Source of the DNA: Siniperca chuatsi
Lineage: Eukaryota > Chordata > Actinopteri > Centrarchiformes > Sinipercidae
Reading direction: 5' to 3'
Assembly: GCF_020085105.1 (NCBI RefSeq)
Contig: NC_058056.1
Location: forward strand, 16,921,429-16,985,428
Length of the DNA stretch: 64,000 nucleotides
Part shown: one piece after another, positions 24,871 through 42,959 of the stretch
How positions within the stretch are numbered: position 1 is the stretch's first letter
Layout: each line of letters begins with the position of its first letter
Notes under the pieces: model-generated
The model's input: only the letters and a program-made list of their open reading frames with translations
Told to the model about the DNA's origin: nothing
Databases searched by the model: none
Program-made: the position numbers and the translations under genes

Positions 24871-26735
24871 TACTCTGATAGTGCAGTATATTAATGCACA
24901 TTTATTGTTTGCACCTTTCATAAAAGATATAAGCAGTTAAGACACAAAAGCCAGGTCCTGTCTGGTGTGGTGTCAGTGTGATTTAGGATTATAAACACTG
25001 AGAAAACAAGGTTTGACCACCTAATATTAACACCAAACTCGTGCCTTTGGCTCATCTTACACAGTGAGCACTAGATCCAAATCACATCCAAAACTAGAGA
25101 GCAAGCATCACTGCAAATTTTCATGCACGTTTCTGCAAAGTTTGACCAACCAAACACAGGAGGCATGACTCCAAATACACTAAAACTAGGTTACATAAAC
25201 TTTATATGACACAAGATTGCATATAATTTACAATGGAAAAAGTCTTGACAGCATCAGTGAACTGTTCTAAAAGCTGTTCTGGTTTCATTAGAAGGCAGTT
25301 TTAATAACAAGACAAGCTTCAGTTGGTTTACACAGTGATGCTAATGTTGAGCTTATACACACACAACAAACCACAGGCCATTTAACTAAAATAACTATGT
25401 ACTGAATACAGTGGAAAGGCTTTCTGTTTTATTAACACTGTAGAAATGCATTGCCACACATGTTGAGGTGGAGTGTATCCAATTTATGCAGCCATTCATT
25501 TATTATAGAGTATTTAATCATAGATCGCTTAATAGACATTTAGCTTATTGCTGCATTATCTTTCAGCCTGTAAAAATTTGACAGGAAGGTGACATTTGAA
25601 AAACATTGTACTACAAAAACATTTAGCAACAATTTAGCAACATTTACTACATACTTTCGGATTTATTTCTTGATGTGTTTGTCATTAGAAACAGAAAGTA
25701 AAATGAAGAGTATTTAAGTTATTTGGGCAAAAACAAAATTTAGACTTTCTATAGTAATTACTTTTTTATACTTACAGTACACATTTAACTAGTTTTACAG
25801 TTTATCAGTAATTTCAAGATGCAAGCGTGATTCAATTCCCTTCTATTTGAGTCATCCAAAGTGTTATCATCTTTCTTTTCAAAGGTTTCAGATTTTTATT
25901 CCAATAGGCACTGACAGATTACAGTTGCCTTTTTATAACTGCTACAGTGATGCTTTACTCACCTACCTGAGTTATGTATTGCCTTAATTTATCCAGTGTA
26001 CGGCTACTTTTTAAGGCACACTAAAAGCAAACTTGAAAATTAATAAATACATTACAATAAATTAGGACAATTGAACATATTTTTGGTCATCAGGAAAAGC
26101 AGTAATACAATGAAATTCCAAGAACAAGAGGCAGAAAACTGAGTGAAACCCGCTCATATAAGACAGATATTGAAAGTCAAAATGTTCATTGGCAAGTTCT
26201 CTGAAAAAGTCTGCAGCTACATTATATAACATTGTTGGTAACAACCTGGATTTGATGAGTAACTTGATGGAAGAACAGATCACTGTATGTTCCCATTAAT
26301 GAGTGAATGGGAACAAAATTGCTTAACAGTCATGAAAGTGAGTCCTTACATCTCAAAGCTAACACAGAGAACAGGCAGTTAAGCTTCAAGGCACAACACT
26401 GTCTCTGCTGTCACATTTCTGAAGCCATGTTTGTGAATCCACCACAAAATCCAGCGACTTCAGGTTTCTTGCGTTCATTTTTGGAATTAATACAGCTGAC
26501 ATCTTCCCAAAAAAAAGGAATGCTTCTCAAGGTCACATTTTGGTTTAGAGATTTCAGAAAGGAAAGCATGTGGGGAGAACATCTAAAAACACCCAGTGGA
26601 CAACCCCTACTGGGCTGAAGGTTGGTTTTGTGTATATGTGAAAAGAACTGAACATACAAACCTTGGCCTTTCAAGGTCCTTAAATGTTGTTTATAGTTGA
26701 ATGGAGTAAAGGTAAAACAATAGAAATACTTGGTT
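24871..26735. other. nipal3 3' flank, includes its unplaced 3' UTR
   Basis: AT-rich sequence downstream of the nipal3 stop codon. Minus-strand AATAAA signals (TTTATT on the plus strand) occur at several places, for example 25895-25900, so the poly(A) site is not decided. No further gene was found. Confidence 0.5.
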
Positions 26736-31275
<4,540 letters not shown>

Positions 31276-31520
31276 CCTGTTCCACTTCAGAGGCAATTTA
31301 TTAATTATCAGCAGTAACCAGGCATTCAAATACCAGATATTTCATCTTGTCGCTGTGACAGTATGTGTTCATCACTCATTTTTTTGTCTTGATCTGGCAG
31401 TACGCTGAGATAAACACCATCTTTGGGACAAGAAGCATCTCACTTCCGGATTCCACCTGTTTCAGGCAGCGCCGTGACGCACGACAGTTACGCTTGAATC
31501 ACGTGACCGTGGACAGTGAC
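31276..31520 (-). promoter_or_regulatory. nipal3 promoter region
   Basis: Lies immediately upstream of the nipal3 ATG (transcription leftward). It contains an ETS/GABP core ACTTCCGG at 31442-31449 and a CACGTG E-box at 31500-31505 in the context ATCACGTGAC, close to USF/MITF-TFE type sites. A short CpG-richer segment covers about 31440-31525. No divergent gene is evident on the plus strand here. The motifs are seen; the function is inferred. Confidence 0.45.
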
Positions 31521-33117
31521 GAGTTTTTATTTACACAATTGATAATTAAGATGACATAACGGAGAGCTCATATTTGTGTTGTTCTTTTTATATGTCTAAA
31601 TCCTTGACTTGACTTCCAAACGTATTCCTCAATTTTTAATGCGTTTCCTGTTGTTTGCTGCAGTGTAGCCTGTATTCTGCAGTACCACTTGAGGACAGTA
31701 GGCTGTACCATTGAGCTGGGATAGATCCAAGAGCATTTACCGTTGAGGAGGAAGATATTGATCAATTTAACTAGTACTCAAATGCCAGTAAATTCTTAGG
31801 TCTCATTTAGAGCACTGCCCTGGTGTCATTAGCCACACAATTAGGACATATCCAAGTCTAATTATTTTTTAAGTCTTTCATATCCATCACAATCAGACTA
31901 TATGCTCATGAATTAGTTGACACATGGGCTATTTTGTCACATACACACAGTCATCTCTAAAATAATCTTTATCTGAATGAAGGCAGCCCCCCCCCCAAAA
32001 AAAAAAAAATTACTCTCTCACCATAGCATCATATTATAATCCTGACTAACACTCATGGTATTTTCTGTTTGCAGCAGTGAAAGAGGTACACAGTACAGTA
32101 CGTCAGCAACAGTGATTCTATAACAGGGGCTGTGGAACAAAACAAATGGTAGATCAATGAAGGGTGTTAGCTGCTGTTTTAAAAGACAGCAGTTTTTTTC
32201 ATATTTCAAAAGCAGATGGAAATCATGTGAGCAACTGATGAGTCATTGGTTCAACATGCAATAGGCTTTGGGCAAAAAATATGGCAAAGTGCAGTAGCTG
32301 TGCGTGACAGTAGCGAGCAGTGATTTATCAAAGTTTCCTATGCATCACTGCTTTAGGCAAGATTGAACTTAAACTGAAGTTGACAACTAAAATAAAGTTG
32401 TTTATTATTGTAGTACAGTCTCAGATGTTAACTTGATAACGCAATCTTGATATAAGGAAAATTAACAAAAATAAGCTGTTTCATTTTTGACACAAACTCT
32501 GAAATAACATTTGCTCTTCACATGTCATTTACCAGCAGAGGGAGCGAAAAACCACAGCTGGGAAACAACCGTCAGCTAGTCCCATTGTGTTCAAATCAAA
32601 GCTCATTCAAATTCTCCAGTGTCATTTGATGTTTGATTGGCATTAAATTTTGCTCTTTGCCAGCAATGATCTGACACTGTGAATACCTGAATGCATGTTT
32701 CTTATGAAAGTAATATGAAAGATAAAGTCTGTATATTTGGCCAACTGTCCCTGTTTTTTCTGACTGGCATGTTGCAAGAGCTTGTCTTGAGCAGTTGTTT
32801 GCTCAAATGATCTGCTGAAGATTGCATTTTCATCAAAAGATACATTTAAATACTTTTTGATTGGAAATTGATGTATTCTCCCTCTTCTTCCAGAATCCAG
32901 AAAGCCCATAAGATTGTCATGACATCCAGTGACAACAGTTGCACCTGTTGTTTCCTTTCATCAAAAGAGTTATCAGGACAACTTGTGCATGTTCTTCAAG
33001 AGGATTGCAATTAGGTCTTGCATGCATAATATGCAGCATAGTATACAGATCATTCATGAATGCATTATAGACGCTGGTTTAATTCTATAGAAGCTTACTT
33101 CTGTAGATTAAGGCAAA

Positions 33118-33480
33118 GCAAGTTTATTTATATATCAGCTTTCAACACCAAGGCAATACAAAGTATCTTATGTAAGGCATGAAAGGCATTAGGACAGGAT
33201 GTAAAAGAAACACAAGCCAATATAAAAAGACACAGCTACAGTGCAGTGCAAGATATGAATACATAGCCCCAAACTGATTTAATATAAGGCAGTGACAAAC
33301 AGAAAAGTCTTAAGCCCTGATTTAAACGAATTGAGAGTTGGGGCAGACCTCAAGTTTTCTGGGAGTTGGTTCCAGGTATGTGGTGCATAAAAACTGAATG
33401 CTGCTTCTTTCTGTTTAGTTTTGACTCTGGGGACAGAAAGCAGACCATGTCTCAGACGATATGGGTGTCATTAAAACATA
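33118..33480. mobile_element. Fish interspersed repeat fragment (GCAAGTTTATTTATATA family)
   Basis: GGCAAAGCAAGTTTATTTAT, CACCAAGGCAATACAAAGTA, GTTGGGGCAGACCTCAAGTT and GGTGCATAAAAACTGAATGC follow the order I recognise from an abundant fish retroposon read from its 3' tail. It is probably a minus-strand copy. Confidence 0.5.
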
Positions 33481-34543
33481 ATCTCCTTCCAAACTACAAA
33501 GCCTTCCTTGCTGGCCCCGCCTGTTACAGTCTGATGTCCTTCACGACTTGTTGGAATGAGAGGTGGCGTTATGGCCCGTAGATATTTATCACACAGACAC
33601 CAATTACAGCTCACTGGCTTTTGGTTTAGGGGGGAGATAAATAGAGACACAGGTGCTTCTTCCTCAGGGTGTTAACAGGTGTGTGGAGGTATGCAGGTGA
33701 ATGTCTTTTTCCACTGCATTAACTCATATGAAGTGAATAAATATGAATCATAGTTATTCAAGGTGAAGACACCTTTCAGTTAACTTCAGTATCAAAGTGT
33801 CAAGAATAGCAATAGCAAACAAAATGATGGCATTGAAACCTTGCATAAGGTTGTAAATGTATAGTTTGCTTTTCAATTAACTCAAAACTTGAGAAATGTT
33901 TTTTATTTTAACATTCAGAAGAGTTTTTGCTTGGATTTTTTGTTCAGTTTAGTTTCAGTTTTAATTGAATTATGTTGACTGAGTTTGATTAATTTAGTTG
34001 TAATTTAGTTTGTTTTATGCAGTTCAGTTTAATTGCAGAGCTATTACATACAGTGTGATGATAAATTTAATTTAAAAAAGACAAATGCATTGATGTGATA
34101 GATACATATGTAAGGCTCTTTTGAAAACATCAAAATATATAAAAGAAAAAGAAACCGGTACTTGAGGAAAAGCAAATGAAATTCAGAGAAAATATCTAAA
34201 TACAACAATGCGGAAAACAGTACAAGAAGAAAAAAAAACATTTCCCAGTGAATTGATGCAACCTGTTCCCACAATAGAACTGCAGTCAGCACACACTACT
34301 CATAAAGAATCATCAGTACATACTGATGAATTGTAGTTTTAATGTCACTTCAGTAATATTTTTATAAACACTTGTTTATGATGGATTTAAATTAGAAACA
34401 GCCCTTTAGAGTAATTATCACACCCTCACACTGTTACTATAAAACAGTTATTTATCATGCCTCATGAAGTCCTGTCAGGTAAAGGTGTGTCCCTTCCTCA
34501 GGACATTAGATCACCCTGCATAGTGGACAGACCTGTTCACTGC

Positions 34544-34548
<5 letters not shown>

Positions 34549-34602
<54 letters not shown>
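34549..34602. repeat. (GT)n microsatellite, 54 bp
   Basis: Uninterrupted GT repeat. Confidence 0.95.
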
Positions 34603-34604
<2 letters not shown>

Positions 34605-34687
34605 TGGATTAACAGGCTGATGTGTGGGTGGTTGTGTGGATAAATCAGTGGAAGAAGCAGAGTTGATGGTAAGAATTTTAGCATCAA

Positions 34688-35013
34688 TAGGGATGCAACT
34701 AGCAATTATTTTGAGAATCAATTAATCTGCTAATTATTTTCTTGATTCATTATTTTCTTGATTACTTGATTAATAGTAATATGTGTCCTTTACAATTTCT
34801 CAGAGCCCAAGGTGACATCTTCAAATGTCCACAGTCCAAAACCCAATCATATATAATATTACAATTATATAAGACAAAGAAAAGCAGCAAATCCTCATAT
34901 TTGAAAAGCTGGAACCAGCAAATGTTTGGCATTTTTGCTGGAAAAATTGTGATTAATTGGCTTTTAGAATTGTAGCTGATTATTTTTTTGTCAGCTAATT
35001 GTTTCAGTCCTGC
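34688..35013. mobile_element. Palindromic MITE copy 5
   Basis: GGATGCAACTAGCAATTATT at the left and TGTCAGCTAATTGTTTCAGT at the right; the core includes AGAGCCCAAGGTGACATCTT and GAAAAGCTGGAACCAGCAAA. Copy 6 follows directly. Confidence 0.7.
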
Positions 35014-35338
35014 TAACGATTCACCTATTATTTTCTTGACTAATTATTATTAGTTATTATTAGTCATTTAGTCTACAAAATGTCAACAAACGGCCATCCC
35101 AGTTTCCCAGACTCCCTGATGATATCTTCATGTTTAGTTTTTGTCCAACAATGCAAAGATGTTCAGTTTACTATCATAGACAACTAAGAAAACCAGAAAT
35201 GATTCACATTTGAGAAGCTGCAACCAGTGAACTTTTGTTTTAAAAAAGGATCTAAACGATTAATCAGTTATCAAAGTTGTAGCTGCTAAATATTCTGTTG
35301 ATCGACTAATCATTTAAGTGACTAATTGTTTTTCTCAG
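35014..35338. mobile_element. Palindromic MITE copy 6, adjacent to copy 5
   Basis: TAACGATTCACCTATTATTT at the left, then CTACAAAATGTCAACAAACG, AAAGATGTTCAGTTTACTAT, GAGAAGCTGCAACCAGTGAA and the GATCGACTAATCATT end. It abuts copy 5 with the cores in the same orientation. Confidence 0.7.
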
Positions 35339-37153
35339 CATCATCAACACAACCTATCTTCCCTCGGTGTCTGTTGCAGGTCAAAGAAGAAATTAAGTCA
35401 CAGGCTTTTTCTTTTTTTTCTTGCTTCAGGTTACAAAGAAGTTTCAACTGACATCTTTTGATTCTGTTAAACTTTTACACCTCTGGGTTGCCTGCGTTTT
35501 AAAAGAAAAAAGCCTTTGTATCCTCTAATTTACAAGAGACAAGGAGCTTTCTCAGCTAATGCATCCTATAATTTACATTTCTTACCTTCAACTCCATTTT
35601 GTTGACCCAAAAAAGGAACGTTATTCTCGGCACCCATAAAGATTATATATTTTATAGTTAATTTCTGTTTATCAACAAAATATCTGTAGTTTCTGTCTCT
35701 TCTACCAGTTAGTTGTGATATGTGGGTGCCGTCCACCATCTCTAGAGGAATGCACAAACGTTAGCAACAAGCATGGTGGTGTGTATTTAATAACTGATAG
35801 GCCTGTTCTAAAAACCAAACAGACCAGCATCCATTTGTAATGACTGAAGAATGTGTGTACGTTAGATAGGAACAGGGGATGAAGGGAATGTCTTCATTAC
35901 TATATGGCACCATGCAACAGGAAGTAATTTCTCCATTAGTTGATGCTCTCGTGAAGGAATGTTAACACGTTATAAAGTGGTGGTGGAAGAGCAGGCTTTT
36001 CCTAAATCCTCTGCAAGTCCAGGCTTGTCAGGAACATTTCTAGCGATGAGTCCTAAGTGACAATGATTATTGATTATAAATACATGCTGGAGTGAATATT
36101 TAAGTACAAGCACAGCTTGTGACTGTGGGTGGTGTAATGCCGATTGTGTTAACAAATCAACTTACTAGTGTGATTTTTGGGCATCCCTCCAGAATACTGG
36201 TTTCGATGACATTGTGTGTTCTTTTAACCATCAGCCAAACAGGGTGAAGAAATGATGTGTGACAAAGATACACTCAGAATCAGTTTTTAGTCACAATAAT
36301 AACATAGTGATATATTATGGATAGGTGAAAATAAATATCCAACAATGAGAAAAGGTTGTTCATTCATTTGTTTTCATTCATTCTCATTCCTGTTTGCTGT
36401 CATGAGTATCTGGAGTCTCTGCTGGGCTTAACGCTGGGAAGAAAATATCATTATTTAAAAATTTCGCCCACATGTTTTACATGTGACAAGTTGTTCACAT
36501 TAGTGAAACAGTAATTCCTTGATGAGGGGCATCTCAAGCACAATTTCTAATGTCAAATTTAGAAGGATAAGAGAATCAATTCTTGTAACTAATCCTCTTT
36601 CATACCAGCCCTCCGCCTATTACATGAAAACAATTTCCAGCTTTGTTTGAAGTCACAGTGATTATCCGCTTTAGCCAACTGGATTATTCCAAACTCTGTC
36701 AAATGTACAGACACTTTCATGAAGGAAGCGTGCGCCAAAACATCGGACTATTGAGATAATAATCAAAACAACAAAACTGTGTCCGTCTTACCTCCTAGTG
36801 GCTCTGTGCATGCCCAGCTCAGTCAGACCTTTGTTGTTCTGTGTGCCATACCTGGCTATTATGTGTGAGAGAAGAATTACTGTGTGCTAATCTCTGTAAT
36901 TAGGGATTTCTTAAGCTTGAGCACAGATGAGAGATTACAAAGGCTGTAAATGACGTTTCTGCCTCAACTCCATTTAAGACTTTAGACAGGGGGCATGTCA
37001 GATGGAGTGGAATTCAAGAATAATCAGGATACAAATATAGATCATATATGGTTCTTTAAATTGTGGTCACGGGACATTATACAGCCATTAAAATCTATTC
37101 CAAAATGAGACAAGAAAATGTGATTGTTTTTTAGCAAATGTCATCATTGATTA

Positions 37154-37179
37154 ACACACACACACACACACACACACAC
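37154..37179. repeat. (AC)n microsatellite
   Basis: Thirteen-unit AC repeat. Confidence 0.85.
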
Positions 37180-37409
37180 TGTGTTTCTTCCTTCAAGTAC
37201 AATTTAAGATGATATTATTTGTATTTCAGATATAACATAAAAATGACATAGATACATAAATGATGATTATTCCCCCACAATGACTTTAACAGCATTTTAG
37301 ACATTTATATTTCTCACTCACACATACATTTTTAATAGCTTTGGCTGCACCTGGAAGATCCTTGACATTGTCGCTGATTCCATGTTTGCTATAAACTATT
37401 ATATATATC

Positions 37410-37537
37410 CTAATATTGCCATTCTTTTGCTCCATAGTATGATTTTACTATTGTTACTGTCCACTGTAGTCCTTATCCCTCTGTAAAACCCTCTGAGGCA
37501 AATTTGTGATTTTGGGCTATATAAATAAAATTGACTA
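37410..37537 (+). mobile_element. Retroposon 3' tail
   Basis: CTCTGAGGCAAATTTGTGAT, TTTGGGCTATATAAATAAAA and TTGAC are the 3' terminus of a common fish LINE/SINE family. Only the end is present. Confidence 0.55.
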
Positions 37538-38394
37538 CCAAGGTATCATTTTTGCTTAATAGTCACATCATCAATTACATCATCTCCTAATAAATCCCAA
37601 ATCATCTTGACAGTACAAATTATAAATTGTACAAGGTAATTTGCACTTAAAAATTTCACTTCATTAATGACTTATATAAGTTTTTCTGACAGCATATTTG
37701 CGTGATGACACATTATTATGAGTCAGGGCTTCAGTAGCAGATGCTTGACTTTAAACAATCTCTTAACAGCTTCATACCAGAGTCATAATGCTTCATGATG
37801 CATTATGATGGTCATGCAATGATAAATGAATCATTCTACCCTAGATGTTTTGTATTCAGCATGTTCCATGACACATGATGATCAAAAATGTAAAATGACA
37901 GTACTATTATTTCAGTAGTTATTGTACAGTATAAACAGTGTGCATTTTCATGTATTTGACCCAAACCCTGTATACCAAACTTTGAGACAGTGACATAAAG
38001 ACAATGTTGTGAGAACCCACATTCAACACTGCTCATGGTTTGTGTCTCTCACCCGCAGTTATGAGAAAAGTAAGATAACAATTTGTATCAACTGTTGACC
38101 CTGATGTACTGTGTACGTGACACATCCCAGAGTGTCGCACTGAATTACTGTGTGTGCATGCGTGGATGTGTATAACTGTACACTTTTTGTTTTGGATTAT
38201 TATGAGGACTTAGTTTAATTCTGTTGTTCTGAGTGTACATGATTTAGTTAACCGCATCAGTGTGTAATTATAGGCTGTTTTTCTGGCATGTTTAGCATTA
38301 TTAAATAGTTGACAGTAGAGAAACAACATTAAAATGCTACTTGTATATTAATGCATCAATCATAATAATCGGATAATATGATAACACTCTGAAA

Positions 38395-38515
38395 GGCGTC
38401 ATTCTGCATACTTTTACTTTTGCTGATATTACTTCTGAACTTTTCCATAAGTAAGATTTTGAATGCAGGATTTTCACATTTTCATTACTCCTTTTACTTA
38501 AGTACCTCTTCAACC
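38395..38515. mobile_element. Fragment of the AAGTACTTTTACTTAAG family
   Basis: ACTTTTACTTTTGCTGATAT, ATTTTGAATGCAGGATTTTC and CTTTTACTTAAGTACCTCTT match the family in reverse orientation to the 23110 copy. Confidence 0.5.
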
Positions 38516-38521
38516 AGGACG

Positions 38522-38526
<5 letters not shown>

Positions 38527-38570
<44 letters not shown>
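38527..38570. repeat. (GT)n microsatellite, 44 bp
   Basis: Uninterrupted GT repeat, directly after the preceding element fragment. Confidence 0.95.
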
Positions 38571-38573
<3 letters not shown>

Positions 38574-41500
38574 GGATTGCTCATGAAGATTGACCTTACA
38601 GATGCTGCCCGCATACTTCCTGACTGGCTGGCAATGCAGCGTGACCTGAGACGCAAGCGACTGCCCACAACTTTATCCTGTCTGTCACATCTCTTTTCAG
38701 GCCTAAAAAACCTTTTCTTTTTTGGTCTTTTTTGGGAGTGAGGGTTTGTCTGTTTGTGTCAAAGAGAGAGAGAGACAGGGGAGAGAGAGGCCTCGTTTGT
38801 CTGAAACCTGAGGAGAGAGAGGAGAGAAGAGCGAACAAAAGCCTGTGTTTAATTTTCTTTTTTTTTTGCCTGTTGTCTTTGGTAGTTCCTTCATATTTTC
38901 AGCACCCTGCAATCACGGCATCTTGTTAGCTTTGGATTCAGGTTAAACTTGTTGCAGGAGACAACTCCCTCCCTTCCTCCCTCCTTCTCCTCCTTCCCCC
39001 CCTCCCTCTTTCTGTCTCCTGCACACTCCTCATCTTCTCCACCTCGTCCTCACATCTTCTCCAGTCTTCCATTCACACTTCTTCCTTGATTTGCGTTTTC
39101 TTTTAAACGAGTGACAAGCCGCATTTGTCTTGAAGGCATGACTGTCTCTCCCTGCCTCCTCTATTCATTCTGTCCTTCTATTTCTCCCCCCTTGCACTGG
39201 CAGGTGAATTCTCTTTCAGGAGAGACTAAAGTCATACAATAGCAGGTGCATGTCTGCCGAATACGACTCAAAAAGACTGTTTAGATAGACTGAAATAATC
39301 CCACTATTGACCCTAGTCTAACAAGAAACAGTATTTCATTTACGCTGTTTATCCTTGCATATAATGTTCCCATTTACATGTTGTTGATGACTGAACTTAA
39401 CATTAAAGCAGTAAAGCGAAAAGTTTTAATTCAGTGTTTGGATACTCTCCACTTTTTCATTTAGTGAATCTGTTGCGCACACCACTACCTTTCTGCATGC
39501 AAACCTAGTCAGTTTCCTGCTGCCGGTTACTGCTGCAAATAACGTCAGTTTACTTGTGCCCTAAAATTGTTCTGACAGATCTCTATTCCTGAGTAGTATT
39601 TCACCTTTGCTCATTTTGCTTTTGGCACAGTTCCCGCACTATCTGACACTTCACCAATAATAATGGTCATTTCCTTCTTTGAGAACGTGACACTTTCCAG
39701 GAAGTAATTTATGCGGTTTGCAGCAATAATGACTCTGCAATTTAGGGGATAAATAAAATGTATATGTCCCATCAATATAAAATGCTGCTATACATCAGAT
39801 TAAATGTCATTAGATCATTTCTACTTCTCTGAGACCCAAATACGCAGGAATACCCAGGAACACCAAGCTCAGTAATGAGACGTCGAACAGATGGAAGGCA
39901 GTTAAAGAGACAGAATCCTCAGACTGTTGTATTTCATTACAATTCATATAAATTTCTACTTCGATTCTACTCAGTCAATTGAGAAAATTACACACTAAAA
40001 ATCAAAACAGACCCAAGACAATGCTTTGTTTTGACCCAGTGTTGGTCTATTATTATTATTTATTACTGTTGGGTTATTTGCCCAAACTAAATTAAACTCT
40101 CATGTCACTATTTGTTAACAATTGTTAATAATGTATCCTTTACAGTTTTAAATGTCACATCCACATCATTTGTACAACTAACAATACATTTGTGACAGTT
40201 TTAATATAAAACTTGAGCTTGTTGTGTCTAACACTGTGTCAAAATAATCATATTTTAGTTTGTGTAAATAACCCACCAGTAATATAGAAAAATAACACTG
40301 CGTCAAAACAAAAATTTAAATTTTGAAGAATAATTTGAAAAAAGTAAAAAAAATAAATAAATTCAGACTCAAAATATGTTAACTTTTGACCTAAGAAGGA
40401 GGTTTCTGTAAAAAAAACCCTAAGTGACAAGCAGGTAGGTTATTACAGTGAAAAACAGATAAATGTATCTCTATGGTAACAGACTTGTGGACCAAGCCTA
40501 GAGGTCGCAGGGACTGTGCACCAATAGCTTACGTCAATCTTCCTTGTTCCCGGCCTGCGCTGGGACGCACCCTGCTGCGGCCCTTGAGCAGGGCACGCTG
40601 TGATTGTTCTGGAGGACTGAGGAGAAAAGAAGTGCATGTTTCCTCTAAATCTCAGACGAGCCGAGACATGTAGACTGAAACTGGGCGCGAGATGAAGAAA
40701 GGAAAAGGGAGGGTGAGACAGAGAAATAGATTATGGGGAAGTATCACAGGTGAACATGGAAAAATAATTCACTGGGTGAAAGTCAAAGTAGCCTAAACTT
40801 TATTCAGAAAGTGGTATATTTTAATCTTTTTATTTAGATATGTTTCGTTTTTTTTCTTTTTTGAGATGAGAAAATATATAGAAGAAAAATGACAGAAGCG
40901 ATGCAAATAAAAAGTTGATATTTACACCCTTATATTTAGTTTTTGTTGTAAATCACAGCATTTACAGAATGCACAAGAAGCAGAAGGACAGAAAAAAGTG
41001 ACATAAAAATAAGAAGATGCAGGGAATTGTGCCAGGAGAGATACAATGAACAAGTGCAAAACAACATTATACAAAAAAAAAGAGGAAATATGTGTACAAG
41101 GAGGGCTTGCCTGCAAAAAAAGGGTTTCTGTCTGAGGATTTCATCACTGAACCCAGGGTGAGGTGGTCTGAACATGTTCCCTGCTTTATTTGGGATGATG
41201 AAACAACAGACCCTGGAAAGCTCTCCATCTCCACTATCCCACGGGAATTTCACCACTCATCCATAGAGGAAGAGGGACAGAGAGGGATGATGGGTGGATG
41301 AGGAAAAGAAGGAGGAGGGATGGAGAGGGGTGACTGGAGGGTGGAAGAGAGAGACAGATGTTTATCGTTAGGGAAAGGAAAGGATGTGTAGAGAAGTGTT
41401 TCCTGCTTCATTTAAGAATGATAATTGATCAAACCTGCACACTCGCCTGAATGGGTGTCACTTACCAGAAACATATTCTCACCGCTGCCATCATCTTCCA

Positions 41501-42167
41501 CTTGACTTTGACCCGCAAGTGAACATTCATGCCTGTATACACACTGATACTGCATGCTGACATGTAACAGATTGTATAGACACACACAACTACAGGCACA
41601 CACCCAAAAAATCATGCACCTACATTTGACTCATACAAACAATTGAAACACTAAGGAACATTTTGTCCTTTAATCACAACAGCGTCCCATTCTGCCGGAG
41701 ATAAAGAGCAGATTGTTGTGATGCCAGCCGGCAATAACATGTCTCTTTGTGGAGAATATGAGCTGTACTGTATCTGCTGTGAACCCACACTGCCTGCGTG
41801 TAGTATTACTGCCTGCAGGAAATTTTCACCAAAATATCAGGCTCAGCTTTTCTCTTTTCTCCAGGGTGTCGAGGGGCCTGAGGCTACGGGGGACAGCGCA
41901 AGCTCACCTGGCAGATATACATTTTGCATTAAAATTACTAATGATATGATGTTCGATGCTTCACTGATTCTTTTTGGCCAAAGTAACTTTTCACTCATAA
42001 TGTTGCTCGAGCTGGCAGGGATACAGCTGAAGAATACTTGAGCAGGGTAGACATTTTTTGAAAGATTTTTGAGTTACTGTGAGATGGATGTGTTTTATGG
42101 TATGCCTTTCTATATAAACCAGCTGTTTTAAATGTTTGATGACCATTTCAAAGGCATAGGTCTTAAG

Positions 42168-42680
42168 CATAGACAGTATAAAATATGGACGTAGTCTCTG
42201 TGAGGTCACCCATAGGTTTCTGAAGAGCCAGTGTGAAACTCAGTGTGGTGGCTCCGGCCAGTGCCTGACTCCACCGGCTCCTGGCTAATCCAAAAATGGC
42301 TGAGGCGGGCCGAATGAAGCCTGGTTACTGAAACCAGCCCCCTGTGACGGCACCCACCTGTCACTCAAAGCGGCCACATCCCTAATTAAGCATAACTTAA
42401 TAAAATTTAAACAGGCGAGTTATATAAAAATTCCCCCTCTCACAGTTGACATGAAGGGTGAAATTAGCTGTAGAGACCAAAACTGTTTTTTGTACCAGGC
42501 TGTAAACATGTTTATTTCTGCTGTGGGCATTTTAAGATGGAGGCCTATGGAGATATGAGAGATATGACTCGCTTTTGGAGCCAGCCTCAAGTGGTCATTG
42601 GAGGAACTACAGTTTTTGGTTTCATTCAGCCCTGGAGGTTGCCGCGTGGTCTTAAGAGGTCTTCAGACAGAAAGGAAAGC
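42168..42680. mobile_element. Fish interspersed repeat, ACGTAGTCTCTGTGAGGTCAC family
   Basis: Starts TATGGACGTAGTCTCTGTGA, then CACCCATAGGTTTCTGAAGA, GGCACCCACCTGTCACTCAA, GCTGTAAACATGTTTATTTC and GGAGCCAGCCTCAAGTGGTC. I know this block from many fish genomes as a non-coding repeat. The open frame within it (42537-42719) has no homology that I see. Confidence 0.6.
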
Positions 42681-42959
42681 AAATTTTCACCTTTCCCTCT
42701 CGTCTCTGTATGTTTATGAAGAACATTAATAAAACCCCACGAAAAGTGCAGTTTTTTTTTTTGCCCTGGGCGAATTAGCATGTAGTGTTTCTTTCCATTA
42801 ACTTTGTATGCAATTGCGCCGCATCTAAAATTTGACTCATTTTCTCTCTGAACTCGGTTAGATTGATTTCCTACCTCCCCAGCAGCCAGTGTTTAGTTCA
42901 TGCCAGTACAGTAAGAAAAATCTATGTGTAGAAACTTGAAACTCCCTACATTTAGGAAT

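Noticed and set aside
42537..42719. 60-codon open frame
   Set aside because: Falls inside a common fish interspersed repeat and shows no protein family features.
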